Source: Acidimicrobiia bacterium (GTDB lineage: Bacteria > Actinomycetota > Acidimicrobiia > IMCC26256 > JAENVU01). Taken from it: a stretch of DNA of 35,997 bases. The position numbers and the translations under genes are program-made. The DNA is taken from contig JANYJV010000001.1 of the NCBI GenBank assembly GCA_025361725.1, positions 1-35,997 of the forward strand, read 5' to 3'. The notes beneath the pieces were generated by a model. It made no database searches and was not told where the DNA came from. It saw only the letters and a list, made by a program, of their open reading frames with translations. Below are positions 6,366-15,398 of this stretch, in pieces; the first letter of the stretch is position 1; each line of letters starts with the position of its first letter.

Positions 6366-8903
6366 GTGCTGCCCGAGAAGCCGACGTTGGACGGGTTGGA
6401 AGCGAAGTGGGCTCCGCGGTGGGACGCCGACCACACCTACTCGTTCGATCGCACGAAGACGCGTGAGCAGATCTTCTCGATCGACACACCACCGCCGACG
6501 GTGAGTGGCTCGCTGCACATGGGATCGGTCTTCGGGTACGTGCAGACCGACACGATCGCCCGGCAGCGGCGTATGCTCGGGCTCGAACTCTTCTATCCGA
6601 TGGGCTGGGACGACAACGGTCTGGCCACCGAGCGGCGGGTGCAGAACTACTACGGCGTCCGGTGCGACCCGAGTTTGCCCGTCGACCCTGCTTTTGCTCC
6701 GCCCGACAAGCCCGGCGATCGTGAGATCCCGATCGCACGCCAGAGCTTCGTCGAGTTGTGCGACCGCCTGGTGGTCGAGGACGAGAAGAAGTTCGAGGAA
6801 CTGTGGCGGACGCTCGGCCTGTCCGTCGACTGGGCGATGACGTACACCACCATCGGCGAGCGGTCCCGCCGCGCTTCGCAGCGCGCGTTCCTCCGCATGC
6901 TGGCGCGTGACGAGGCGTACTCGGCCGAGGCGCCCACGTTGTGGGACGTCGACGACCGGACCGCGGTGGCGCAAGCCGAGCTCGAGGACCGCGAGACGAA
7001 CGCCGCGTACCACTCGCTCACCTTTCACGGGGTCGACGGTGGCACCGACATCGTGATCGAAACCACGCGGCCCGAGCTGCTCCCCGCGTGCGTCGCGCTC
7101 GTGGCCCATCCGGACGACGCGCGGTACGCGGGTCGGTTCGGCCAGACGGTCCGCACTCCGCTGTTCGGCGTGTCGGTTCCGGTGCTGGCCCATCCACTGG
7201 CGGACCCGGAGAAGGGTTCGGGGATCGCGATGATCTGCACGTTCGGTGACACCACCGACGTCGTGTGGTGGCGCGAGCTCCAGCTGCCGCTTCGCAACGT
7301 GATGGGGCGCGACGGTCGCCTCCTCCCGACTCCGCCCGAGTGGGGGACCGACGTCGACCCGGACGCAGCGGGGCGATACGCAGAGCTCGCAGGGAAGAAC
7401 GCGAAGCAGGCGCAACGCCGGATCGTCGAGCAACTCGGCGAGAGCGGTGAGTTGGTCGGCGAGCCCAAGCCGATCAGCCACCCGGTGAAGTTCTACGAAC
7501 GCGGCTCGCGGCCGCTCGAGATCGTCACCTCCCGCCAGTGGTACTTCCGCAACGGCGGGCGGGACCAGGCGTTGCGGAAGACGTTCCTCGATCGAGGCGC
7601 CGAGTTGCACTGGCACCCGGCGCACATGCGCCAGCGCTACGACTCGTGGGTCGAGGGCCTCAACACCGATTGGCTCGTGAGCCGCCAGCGGTTCTTCGGC
7701 GTGCCCATCCCGGTGTGGTACCCGCTCGACGTTGCCGGTGAGCCGCAATGGGATGCGCCGATACTGCCATCCGAAGATCGCCTCCCCATCGATCCCGCGA
7801 GTGATCTCCCCGACGGGTTCTCGGCGGACCAGCGCGGCGTTCCCAACGGGTTCATCGCCGACGCTGACGTCATGGACACCTGGGCCACGTCTTCCCTCAC
7901 CCCCCAAATCGCCACCGGTTGGGGCGACGACGACGACCTCTTCGGGCGCACGTTCCCCATGGACCTGCGACCACAGGGTCCCGAGATCATCCGGACGTGG
8001 CTGTTCGACACAATCGTGCGCGCGCACTTCGAGCACGGCACCCTGCCCTGGCGAGACACCGCGATCAACGGTTGGGTGTTGGACCCGGACCGCAAGAAGA
8101 TGTCCAAGAGCAAGGGCAACGTCGTCACCCCCATGCCGCTGCTCGAGAAGCACGGGTCGGACGCGATCAGGTACTGGGCGGCGTCGGGGCGACCCGGCAC
8201 CGACACCGCGGTCGACGAAGGTCAGATGAAGGTCGGCCGCCGACTGTCGATCAAGTTGCTGAACGCATCGAAGTTCGTACTCGGCGTGATGGGCGAAGCG
8301 CCGGTGGGGGAGATCACCGAGGCGGTGGACCGCTCGATGTTGCACGCGCTCGCGGCCACGGTCACCGAGTGCACCGACGCGTTCGAGAAGTACGACTACG
8401 CGCGCGCCCTCGAGCGCGCCGAACGATTCTTCTGGCACTTCTGTGACGACTACGTGGAACTGGTCAAGCACCGGGCGTACGGTGCGGCAGACGACCCCGG
8501 CGCGGGTTCGGCGCGCGGCGCGTTGAGTACTGCGTTGAGCGTGTTGCAGCGACTCTTCGCTCCGTTTCTCGTGTACGTCGGAGAAGAGGTGTGGTCGTGG
8601 TGGCAGGAGGGATCGATCCATCGGGCCGCGTGGCCGACCACCGCAGAGTTGGCCGACGGCGACCCGCTGGTCTTCGTCGCCACCGCGGCAGTCATGGGTG
8701 CCGTGCGGAAAGTGAAGTCCGATGCAAAGGTGTCCATGCGGGCCGAGATCTCCCAGGCCACCGTCACCGACACCGAGGTGCGTCTGGCCGCGCTGCAACT
8801 CGCCCGTCGCGATGTGCTCGCCGCCGGCGTCATCGCGCAGCTCGACACCGTGGTTGGTGACGCGCTCGCAGTGACGGCGACTCTGGCCGACCCGCGCGCG
8901 TGA
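6366..8903 (+). CDS. valS: Valyl-tRNA synthetase
   Basis: This class I synthetase charges tRNA-Val and proofreads threonine. The start GTG 6366 (MLPEKPTLDGLEAKW) has GGAG 5 nt upstream. An upstream TTG (6306) would add 20 residues encoded by the hairpin repeat and is less likely. The catalytic domain has DTPPPTVSGSLH, FYPMGWDDNG and TERRVQNYYGVRCDPSL. The editing domain lies near 7040-7490, KMSKS is intact (DPDRKKMSKSKGN, about 8085-8123), and the anticodon-binding domain follows. The HIGH signature reads H-M-G-S, an unusual change of the last His. At 845 residues it lacks the long C-terminal coiled-coil arm of E. coli ValS. The stop overlaps folC (GTGA). Confidence 0.97.
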   Translation: MLPEKPTLDGLEAKWAPRWDADHTYSFDRTKTREQIFSIDTPPPTVSGSLHMGSVFGYVQTDTIARQRRMLGLELFYPMGWDDNGLATERRVQNYYGVRCDPSLPVDPAFAPPDKPGDREIPIARQSFVELCDRLVVEDEKKFEELWRTLGLSVDWAMTYTTIGERSRRASQRAFLRMLARDEAYSAEAPTLWDVDDRTAVAQAELEDRETNAAYHSLTFHGVDGGTDIVIETTRPELLPACVALVAHPDDARYAGRFGQTVRTPLFGVSVPVLAHPLADPEKGSGIAMICTFGDTTDVVWWRELQLPLRNVMGRDGRLLPTPPEWGTDVDPDAAGRYAELAGKNAKQAQRRIVEQLGESGELVGEPKPISHPVKFYERGSRPLEIVTSRQWYFRNGGRDQALRKTFLDRGAELHWHPAHMRQRYDSWVEGLNTDWLVSRQRFFGVPIPVWYPLDVAGEPQWDAPILPSEDRLPIDPASDLPDGFSADQRGVPNGFIADADVMDTWATSSLTPQIATGWGDDDDLFGRTFPMDLRPQGPEIIRTWLFDTIVRAHFEHGTLPWRDTAINGWVLDPDRKKMSKSKGNVVTPMPLLEKHGSDAIRYWAASGRPGTDTAVDEGQMKVGRRLSIKLLNASKFVLGVMGEAPVGEITEAVDRSMLHALAATVTECTDAFEKYDYARALERAERFFWHFCDDYVELVKHRAYGAADDPGAGSARGALSTALSVLQRLFAPFLVYVGEEVWSWWQEGSIHRAAWPTTAELADGDPLVFVATAAVMGAVRKVKSDAKVSMRAEISQATVTDTEVRLAALQLARRDVLAAGVIAQLDTVVGDALAVTATLADPRA

Positions 8904-10234
8904 ATATCGCCGAGGCCCTGGCGTGGCTCGACGGTCACGTCAATCTCGAAACCGGCGTCGGCTTCGTTCCGGATCGGCAACGCGGCGCGCCCACCCTTGA
9001 TCGCATCCGTGAGCTGACGGCGCTGCTCGGCACTCCACAACTCGAGTATCCGGCCGTCCATGTCACCGGTACGAACGGCAAGGGTTCCACCGCGCGGATG
9101 ATCGCCGCACTCCTCGAGGCCTCGGGGCGGTCCACCGGCTTGACGACGAGTCCGCACCTCGAACGTGTGAACGAACGCATCGTGTGGAACGAGGAACCCA
9201 TTGCCGACGACGAGCTCGCGCGGGTGCTGACCCAGATCGCGAGCGTCGAGGAGTTCCTCACCGCCGGCCCGAGCTACTTCGAGATCATGATTGCCGCGGC
9301 GTTCACCTACTTCGCCGATGTTGCGGTCGACGTTGCCGTGGTCGAGGTGGGCATGGGTGGTTCGTGGGATGCCACCAACGTCATCGATGCGCCGGTTGCC
9401 GTGGTGACGAATGTGGCCCTGGATCACACGGAGTTCCTCGGTGAGACCCGGGCGGAGATCGCAACCGACAAGGCCGGCATCGTGGTGCCGGGTGCGACTC
9501 TCGTGGTCGGAGAAACGGATCCGGCACTCCGATCGATCTTCGTCGCACGCGCACCGGAAACGCTCTTGGTCCGAGACGAGGACTTCGGCGTTGTGTCCGA
9601 TCAAGTGGCGGTCGGCGGCCGATTGATCAGCCTGCGGACCCCACGCGCGCAGTATGACGACGTGTACCTGCCCGTCCACGGAGCTCACCAGACGACCAAC
9701 GCGTCGATCGCGCTGACCGCAGTGGAAGCTGCGATCGGTCACCGGCTGGATGAAGACATCGTGCACGAGGCGTTCGCTCGCGTGAGTACTCCGGGTCGGC
9801 TCGAGGTGATCAGTACCCAACCGCTGGTGGTGCTCGACGGCGCCCACAACGTGGCCGGTGCCGAGGCATTGCGAGCCGCACTCACGGATGAGTTCGCCGC
9901 CGGTCCCCGAACTCTCGTGGTGGGGTTCATGCGGGAGAAGAACGCCGAAGAGATGCTGCGTGCTCTCGATGCCTCCGCGGCGGAGCACCTCGTGTGTACC
10001 CGAGCGCCGACTCCGCGAGCCATGGATCCGAATGCCGTGGTCGACGCCGCGATCGCGCTCGGCATCGACCCGGACCGGCTCGACATTCAGCCTGATGTCC
10101 GACGCGCCCTCGCTCGGGCGGCGGATCTCACCGCAACGGATGGTCAGATCATCATCACCGGTTCGTTGTACTTGGTCGGTGCCGCACGCATTGCGTTGCG
10201 AGCGCAGTCCGGTGCGTCGCGCACAACCGCCTGA
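8900..10234 (+). CDS. folC: Folylpolyglutamate synthase / dihydrofolate synthase
   Basis: This Mur-ligase-like enzyme adds glutamate to (dihydro)pteroate and folates, keeping folate cofactors in the cell. Its 444 residues include the P-loop HVTGTNGKGST (about 54-64), TTSPHLERVNERI, the Mg-binding EVGMGGSWDATN and NVALDHTEFLG with the metal-ligand His, and the C-terminal DGAHN motif. GTG 8900 overlaps the valS stop by 4 nt, so translation is probably coupled; valS-folC adjacency is typical of Actinobacteria. Whether it also acts as dihydrofolate synthase (bifunctional) cannot be told from the sequence. Confidence 0.93.
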   Translation: MNIAEALAWLDGHVNLETGVGFVPDRQRGAPTLDRIRELTALLGTPQLEYPAVHVTGTNGKGSTARMIAALLEASGRSTGLTTSPHLERVNERIVWNEEPIADDELARVLTQIASVEEFLTAGPSYFEIMIAAAFTYFADVAVDVAVVEVGMGGSWDATNVIDAPVAVVTNVALDHTEFLGETRAEIATDKAGIVVPGATLVVGETDPALRSIFVARAPETLLVRDEDFGVVSDQVAVGGRLISLRTPRAQYDDVYLPVHGAHQTTNASIALTAVEAAIGHRLDEDIVHEAFARVSTPGRLEVISTQPLVVLDGAHNVAGAEALRAALTDEFAAGPRTLVVGFMREKNAEEMLRALDASAAEHLVCTRAPTPRAMDPNAVVDAAIALGIDPDRLDIQPDVRRALARAADLTATDGQIIITGSLYLVGAARIALRAQSGASRTTA

Positions 10235-10245
10235 AGGCTTCAGGC
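10229..10245 (+). terminator. Inverted repeat over the folC stop, possible terminator
   Basis: GCCTGAAG-G-CTTCAGGC is a perfect 8-bp inverted repeat around one base and overlaps the folC TGA. There is no U-tract, so it is a weak candidate. Confidence 0.4.
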
Positions 10246-10451
10246 CGGCGCCCCGCAGGGTGTGACATCCCGAGCGCATGAGCCTGCCGCGTGCCGTCAC
10301 TCAAGCCGAGTCCGGACCCGAAGTCGGCCGATTCGTACTGATGGCTCGCACGTTCGCCATCTCGGTGCTCGCGTGCTGCTTGGGCTCGCTGCCTCGCGGC
10401 TCTCCTCCGCTGCGCTGCGGTTCGGGTTCTCGTCACATCGGATGTGGGTCA

Positions 10452-10457
10452 TAGAGT
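10452..10457 (+). promoter_or_regulatory. Candidate -10 box (TAGAGT) for ndk
   Basis: TAGAGT fits TANNNT and ends 9 nt before the ndk ATG, which would leave almost no leader. The remaining 200 nt back to folC shows no gene. Confidence 0.45.
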
Positions 10458-10466
10458 CAGCTGCTT

Positions 10467-10877
10467 ATGACTGATCGCACCCTGATTCTTTGTAAGCCCG
10501 ACGCGGTTGAGCGTCAGCTCGTCGGCGAAATCGTTGGCCGATTCGAGGCGAAGCAGCTCACGCTGGTCGCCCTCGAGCTTCGCCAACTCGACACCGCGAC
10601 GGCTGAGGCGCACTACGGCGAGCACGCCGAAAAGCCGTTCTTCGGCGAGTTGGTGGCGTTCATCACGCGGAGCCCATTGGTGGCGATGGTGATCGAAGGT
10701 CCCGAGGCGTACAAGGTCGCTCGAAACCTCATCGGCGCCACGAACCCTCGTGAAGCCGCGCCGGGGACCATTCGGGGCGATCTGGCAATCGAGATGGGCG
10801 AGAACCTCGTTCACGGTTCAGATTCCCCAGAATCCGCCGCCCGTGAAATCGAACTCTTCTTCCCCAACCTGGCCTGA
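10467..10877 (+). CDS. ndk: Nucleoside diphosphate kinase
   Basis: The 136-residue enzyme equilibrates nucleoside di- and triphosphates through a phosphohistidine. The active-site histidine is His116 in the conserved NLVHGSDS motif. The N-terminal [12 protein letters not shown] and the GTIRGDLA segment are canonical, and the length is normal for the family. No Shine-Dalgarno is visible ahead of ATG 10467, consistent with a very short leader from the TAGAGT box. In many Actinobacteria a small DUF4233 membrane protein sits between folC and ndk; it is absent here. Confidence 0.97.
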   Translation: MTDRTLILCKPDAVERQLVGEIVGRFEAKQLTLVALELRQLDTATAEAHYGEHAEKPFFGELVAFITRSPLVAMVIEGPEAYKVARNLIGATNPREAAPGTIRGDLAIEMGENLVHGSDSPESAAREIELFFPNLA

Positions 10878-10878
10878 G

Positions 10879-10927
10879 AACACCCACTCAGGAGGCCGCC
10901 CCGCAGCGACAGGCCATCGGGTGTTTT
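10879..10927 (+). terminator. Rho-independent terminator after ndk
   Basis: AACACCC (10879-10885) pairs perfectly with GGGTGTT (10919-10925), followed by TT. GGCC/GGCC inside the loop (10894-10897, 10912-10915) can pair and extend the fold. It begins 1 nt after the ndk stop and is the most terminator-like structure in the window. Confidence 0.65.
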
Positions 10928-10948
10928 CGGGACGGTGTGCACGGCCGT

Positions 10949-10986
10949 GGCCCGAGCGGCCCGGCCCGCAGGGCCAAGAGCGGAAA
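10949..10986 (+). repeat. Dispersed hairpin repeat, copy B
   Basis: GGCCCGAGCGGCC is followed by a GGCCC-GCA-GGGCC hairpin (10963-10975) and AAGAGCGGAAAG. The flanks match copies A, E and F, but the stem sequence is wholly different and still pairs perfectly. It lies between the ndk terminator and mreB. Confidence 0.75.
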
Positions 10987-11016
10987 GCCGGAGTGGAGTT
11001 CCTCGGGCTGACCTCG

Positions 11017-11022
11017 TAGCCT
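11017..11022 (+). promoter_or_regulatory. Candidate -10 box (TAGCCT) for the mre operon
   Basis: TAGCCT fits TANNNT and is 35 nt upstream of mreB, leaving room for the GGAGG Shine-Dalgarno at 11043-11047. No clear -35. Confidence 0.3.
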
Positions 11023-11057
11023 GACGAGTCCCGGCACGCCCCGGAGGCGGTTGCACT

Positions 11058-12089
11058 GTGTCAGATCCCTGGTTCTCTTCTTTCGTCGGTCGCGACATGG
11101 CCGTCGATCTTGGTACCGCAAATACTTTGATCTACGTGCGTGGCCGCGGCATCGTGCTTAACGAGCCGTCGGTGGTTGCCATCAACACCAAGGACGGGCG
11201 GCCGCTCGCGGTCGGTGCCGAAGCGAAGCGGATGATCGGGCGGACTCCTGGACACATCCAGGCGATTCGGCCCCTGAAGGACGGTGTCATCGCAGATTTC
11301 GACATCTGCGAGAAGATGCTGCGGTACTTCATCCAACGCGTTCACACGCGGCGGTGGGCGCGCCCGCGCATGGTGATCTGCGTGCCGTCGGGGGTGACGG
11401 GCGTGGAGCAGCGCGCCGTCGTCGACGCGGCCGAGCACGCCGGCGCGCGCAAGCCGGCCGACATCATCGAAGAGCCGATGGCTGCGGCGATCGGCGCCGG
11501 GTTGCCCGTCCATGAGCCGGCCGGGAACATGGTGGTGGACATCGGCGGCGGTACCACCGAGGTGGCGGTCATCTCGCTCGGTGGCATCGTGGCGAGTGAA
11601 TCCATCCGCATCGCCGGCGACGAACTCGACGAGTCGATCATCAACTACGTCAAGAAGGAGTACTCGCTCGCGCTCGGCGAACGGACCGCGGAGGAAATCA
11701 AGATTGCGCTCGCGAGCGCACACCCCCTTGAGGAAGAGTTGTACGCCGAGGTGCGTGGTCGTGACCTCGTCACCGGACTTCCGAAGACGATCGTCGTGTC
11801 GACGGAGGAGATCCGTGAAGCGATCGAGGAGCCGGTGTCAGCCATTGTCGACGCGGTGAAGGTCACGTTGGACAAGACCCCGCCGGAACTCGCTGCGGAC
11901 ATCATGGAGCGAGGCATCGTCATCACCGGAGGTGGCGCGCTCCTTCATGGGCTGGACGCGCGGTTGGAGGCAGAGACGGGAATGCCCATCACCATTGCCG
12001 ACAACCCGTTGTTCTCGGTGGTGATCGGTTCCGGTCAGTACCTCGAAGAGGCGGCGTTCAAGACCCTCATTTCGCAGAAGCATTCCTGA
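11058..12089 (+). CDS. mreB: Rod-shape determining actin-like protein MreB
   Basis: The 343-residue bacterial actin polymerises on the inner face of the membrane and organises the elongasome. The phosphate-1 loop [10 protein letters not shown] (about 17-26), the phosphate-2 loop [13 protein letters not shown] and the adenosine motif [12 protein letters not shown] are intact, as is [17 protein letters not shown] 11058 follows a GGAGG. It opens a run mreB-mreC-mreD-PBP2-rodA with gaps of 26 nt or less or short overlaps, so the genes are almost certainly co-transcribed. Confidence 0.97.
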   Translation: MSDPWFSSFVGRDMAVDLGTANTLIYVRGRGIVLNEPSVVAINTKDGRPLAVGAEAKRMIGRTPGHIQAIRPLKDGVIADFDICEKMLRYFIQRVHTRRWARPRMVICVPSGVTGVEQRAVVDAAEHAGARKPADIIEEPMAAAIGAGLPVHEPAGNMVVDIGGGTTEVAVISLGGIVASESIRIAGDELDESIINYVKKEYSLALGERTAEEIKIALASAHPLEEELYAEVRGRDLVTGLPKTIVVSTEEIREAIEEPVSAIVDAVKVTLDKTPPELAADIMERGIVITGGGALLHGLDARLEAETGMPITIADNPLFSVVIGSGQYLEEAAFKTLISQKHS

Positions 12090-12115
12090 CGCGTCTGCGA
12101 CGTTGATCGACAGCA

Positions 12116-12946
12116 GTGGCGGACCCTCGATCGAACCGACGCCGAACGATCCTGATCTTGTTGGTTCTCGCGTCGATCACGTTCATCACGCTCGACACGC
12201 GCGGCGGCGACAAAGGCATCGGCGGCCGAATCCGAAACACGGCTCGTGACGCGTTCGCGCCCGTGCAATCCGGAGTGGACGATCTCCTGAGTCCGATCGG
12301 CGACTGGTGGGACGGTGTGACGCGCGCGGGTGACATCAAAGACGAGAACCGGCGACTGCGTCGGGAGCTCCAGGCGGCTCGCGGTCGAGATCACGCAGCA
12401 CGCGCTGCGTTGAAGGAAAACGCCGCGCTCAAGCAGACCGCAAACCTGCCGTTCGCGTTGGGTATCCCCGCGGTCGACGCGCAGATCATCCTCGGCTCGC
12501 CGGGCAACTTCGAATCGACGGTCGGGCTCAACAAGGGCACTGACGACGGTGTGGGGATCGACATGGCGGTCGTGTCCGGCGACGGACTGATCGGGCGCGT
12601 GTCCCAGGTCTCGCGACGCCGATCCACCGTGCTGCTACTGTCCGATCGCGACTCCGGTGTCTCGGTCCGAGACGCGCAGACTGGGGCGCTCGGCGTGATG
12701 AACGGCAGTCCGGATGCACCCCAGCAAACCCTGGACGCGCAGGACGCCAAACCGGTGATGAAGCGCGGCGATGTGCTCGTCACGGTGGGGAGTGAGGCGG
12801 GTCCGTTCCCTCCGGACGTCCCGGTTGGACGCATCGTGTCAGTGACGAGCCGGCCCGGGGATCTGAGTGCCCGCGTCGTCGTGGCGCTGTACGCGGACGG
12901 AAACCGCACTGAGTTCGTCCGCGTACTCAAGTTTCCGACGCCGTGA
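12116..12946 (+). CDS. mreC: Rod-shape determining protein MreC
   Basis: This 276-residue bitopic protein links MreB/MreD with PBP2 in the periplasm-equivalent space. After a basic N-terminus (RSNRRR) there is one transmembrane helix (about 11-26), then a charged coiled coil (about 63-100, DIKDENRRLRRELQAA) and the beta-rich MreC domain, with GLNKGTDDGV, GLIGRVSQV and GDVLVTVGSEAGPFPPDVPVG. The start at GTG 12116 is 26 nt after mreB. The stop overlaps the mreD start. Confidence 0.92.
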   Translation: MADPRSNRRRTILILLVLASITFITLDTRGGDKGIGGRIRNTARDAFAPVQSGVDDLLSPIGDWWDGVTRAGDIKDENRRLRRELQAARGRDHAARAALKENAALKQTANLPFALGIPAVDAQIILGSPGNFESTVGLNKGTDDGVGIDMAVVSGDGLIGRVSQVSRRRSTVLLLSDRDSGVSVRDAQTGALGVMNGSPDAPQQTLDAQDAKPVMKRGDVLVTVGSEAGPFPPDVPVGRIVSVTSRPGDLSARVVVALYADGNRTEFVRVLKFPTP

Positions 12947-13470
12947 TGATCGTCCGATCGATGCGGCTTGCGCTGCTCCTCGTGTTGTTGGTCGTCTTAC
13001 AGACGACGGTGTTCCCGCACGTGCGTATTGCGGGAGTGGTGCCCGACCTCGGTCTGGTGGCCGCAGTCGCCATCGCCGTCCGGTACGGGCCGGAACTGGG
13101 CGCAGGATTCGGATTCGCCGCCGGTCTTGCGGCCGACGTCTTCCTCCAGACCCCACTCGGTCTCGGCGCGCTTGCGTTCGGGCTGACCGCGTTCCTGGTC
13201 GGGGTCATGCAGACGCGACTCGTCAGCCCGGCGTGGTGGATGAGACCGGCGGTGGCCGTTGGTGCGGGCATCGTCTCGGGCCTGCTGTTCATCGGCCTTG
13301 GTGCCGTCGTCGGACAGCACCAACTCGTGGCGGTGCATTCGCTGCGGATCGTCGGATTCGCGGCGATCTATGACGGTGTCGTGGCGTTGGTCCTGTTCCC
13401 CATGGCTGCGGCGGTCGCGAAGCCGCGTGATCTCGCCGGGGTGCAGGTAGCAAGATACGGGGCCTCATGA
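12943..13470 (+). CDS. mreD: Rod-shape determining membrane protein MreD
   Basis: A small 175-residue, very hydrophobic protein with about five predicted membrane helices, beginning with LALLLVLLVVLQTTVFPHVRIAGVVPD. The P-D-L-x-L-V motif of MreD is recognisable (VVPDLGLVAAVAI). It works with MreC in the elongasome. The start is either GTG 12943 (4-nt overlap with mreC) or ATG 12946, one codon later. The position between mreC and PBP2 supports the call. Confidence 0.9.
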   Translation: MMIVRSMRLALLLVLLVVLQTTVFPHVRIAGVVPDLGLVAAVAIAVRYGPELGAGFGFAAGLAADVFLQTPLGLGALAFGLTAFLVGVMQTRLVSPAWWMRPAVAVGAGIVSGLLFIGLGAVVGQHQLVAVHSLRIVGFAAIYDGVVALVLFPMAAAVAKPRDLAGVQVARYGAS

Positions 13471-13480
13471 GGTTCTGGCA

Positions 13481-15394
13481 GTGAGTGACACGCGAGTTCG
13501 GAGCAGCCTCGTCGGTGTGGTGGTCCTCGCACTGTTCAGCGCGTTGTTCGCCCGTCTCTGGTATATCCAGGTTGCCTCGCACGAGCAGTTTTCCACCGCC
13601 GCGACCAACAACTCGGTGCGCGAGATCGTCGAACCCCCGGTCCGCGGCCGGATCCTCGACGCGCAGGGTCGGGTACTCGTGGACAATCGGGTGGGCAACC
13701 GCATCACCGTGGACCGGAAGCTCTCGGTGACGGAGCGCCAGAAGGTGCTCCAGCGACTCGCCCCGGTGCTGAAGCTACCGGTCAAAACGCTCGACGCTCG
13801 GGCCGGTGACCGTCGGATTTCTCCCTACACCGCGGTGCCGGTCGCGTATGACGTCGACTTCGCAACCCTTGCCTACGTGTCCGAGCACCGGCGCGAATTT
13901 CCCGGTGTGCGCGCGGAGGCCATCCCGGTTCGTGAGTATCCGAACAAGAACCTCGGTGCCCACGTGCTCGGGTACCTCGGGGAGATCAATCCCACTGAAC
14001 TCAAGGCCCAGGTCGATCCGACGCAGTACCAACTCGGCGACAAGATCGGCAAGAGCGGCGTCGAGCTCACCTACGAGTCCGACCTGCGCGGCAAGCCAGG
14101 TTTACGTCAGGTGGAGGTGGACGCGACAGGGCGGGTGCTCCGGCCCCTGAAGACTCGCAGCTCGGTGCCGGGCGACGACGTGCGGCTCACGCTCAACATC
14201 GACGTGCAACGCGCGACTGAGACTGCGTTGGCCCAGGGGATCACGGCAGCTCGCGAGTCGCAGGACTTCGCGAACCGAGACACCTTCACGAAGTTGAAGG
14301 CGACGGCCGGCGCGGCGATTGTCTTGGACGCGGCCACCGGTTCGGTCGTCGCGCTGGCATCGCAGCCCGACTTCGATCCCAACGAGTTCGTCGACGGCAT
14401 CCCCCAGGCGCGGTGGGTCCAGCTCGGTGCCAAGGAGAACAACCTGCCGCTGGTCAACCGCGCGGTGGCCGGCCAGTACTTCCCCGGCTCGACGTTCAAG
14501 CTCGTGACCGCGGTCGCCGCCCTCAACTCCCAGATCATCAACGCCAACACCTTGTTCGATGACACTGGCGAGTATCGCTATCCGACTGACCCGAAGAATC
14601 CGTTCCGAGGTGAGAACGCCAACGGTCGGGTGAACCTGAGCCGCGCGCTCACGGTGTCGAGTGACCCGTACTTCTACAAAATCGGCGGCGACCTGTTCTA
14701 CCGCCAGAAGCATGGCCAGCCCGGAGGCGACGCCATTCAGTCCGCGGCGCGCGACTTCGGGTTCGGACAACCGACCGGTATCGCACTGCCCACGGAGGGC
14801 TCCGGTCTCATTGCCGACGCTGCATGGACAAAACGAATGCACGAGACCGACCCGAAGAACTTCCCGTTCGCCGACTGGTTGCCGGGCGACAACATCCAAT
14901 CCGCCATCGGCCAGAAGGACATCCTCGTCACGCCGATCCAGCTGGCCACCGCGTATGAAGCGCTTGCCAACGGCGGCACCCGTTTCTCGCCACGCCTGGC
15001 CGACGAGGTGCGTGACGTCAACAGAAAGTTGGTCCGGTCGCTCGACCCGATCACCGCAGGGACGCTCTCGATCCCGGAACGATCGACCCTCATGAGCGGC
15101 TTCACGGGTGTGATCGAAGACCCGAAGGGAACGGCCGTGCAGGCCTTCGCCGGCTTCCCGACAGGCCTCGCGGCAGGCAAGACCGGCACCGCGCAGGTGG
15201 CCGGCAAACAGAACACCTCGTGGTTCGTCGGCATGACGCCGGCCGTGAACCCCAAGTACATCGTCCTTGCGGTGGTGGAGGAAGGTGGCTACGGAGCCCA
15301 GACGGCCGCGCCGATCGTCCGGGCGATCATGGACCACCTGAACGGGCTCCCTCAGGCGCCCGTGGTCAACATCGCCCAGCGGACGCGGGGCTGA
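13481..15394 (+). CDS. mrdA: Penicillin-binding protein 2 (elongasome transpeptidase)
   Basis: This class B PBP of 637 residues cross-links peptidoglycan during side-wall growth. It has one N-terminal transmembrane helix (about 9-26), a pedestal/dimerisation domain starting at RGRILDAQGRVLVDN, and a transpeptidase domain. The acylated serine is Ser337 in STFK (337-340), the SxN-equivalent is SSD (393-395), and the KTG triad is at 567-569. It starts at GTG 13481, 10 nt after mreD, with only a weak Shine-Dalgarno. rodA, its glycosyltransferase partner, follows after 4 nt. Homologues are beta-lactam targets. Confidence 0.94.
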   Translation: MSDTRVRSSLVGVVVLALFSALFARLWYIQVASHEQFSTAATNNSVREIVEPPVRGRILDAQGRVLVDNRVGNRITVDRKLSVTERQKVLQRLAPVLKLPVKTLDARAGDRRISPYTAVPVAYDVDFATLAYVSEHRREFPGVRAEAIPVREYPNKNLGAHVLGYLGEINPTELKAQVDPTQYQLGDKIGKSGVELTYESDLRGKPGLRQVEVDATGRVLRPLKTRSSVPGDDVRLTLNIDVQRATETALAQGITAARESQDFANRDTFTKLKATAGAAIVLDAATGSVVALASQPDFDPNEFVDGIPQARWVQLGAKENNLPLVNRAVAGQYFPGSTFKLVTAVAALNSQIINANTLFDDTGEYRYPTDPKNPFRGENANGRVNLSRALTVSSDPYFYKIGGDLFYRQKHGQPGGDAIQSAARDFGFGQPTGIALPTEGSGLIADAAWTKRMHETDPKNFPFADWLPGDNIQSAIGQKDILVTPIQLATAYEALANGGTRFSPRLADEVRDVNRKLVRSLDPITAGTLSIPERSTLMSGFTGVIEDPKGTAVQAFAGFPTGLAAGKTGTAQVAGKQNTSWFVGMTPAVNPKYIVLAVVEEGGYGAQTAAPIVRAIMDHLNGLPQAPVVNIAQRTRG

Positions 15395-15398
15395 GACG

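Noticed and set aside
6288-8798. 836-codon minus-strand open frame opposite valS
   Set aside because: Antisense shadow caused by codon bias; valS is certain on the plus strand.
8450-10300. 616-codon minus-strand open frame opposite folC
   Set aside because: Shadow; no recognisable motifs and folC is complete on the other strand.
10262-10474. 70-codon ORF between folC and ndk
   Set aside because: Composition is shadow-like, no start signal, not hydrophobic, no family recognised.
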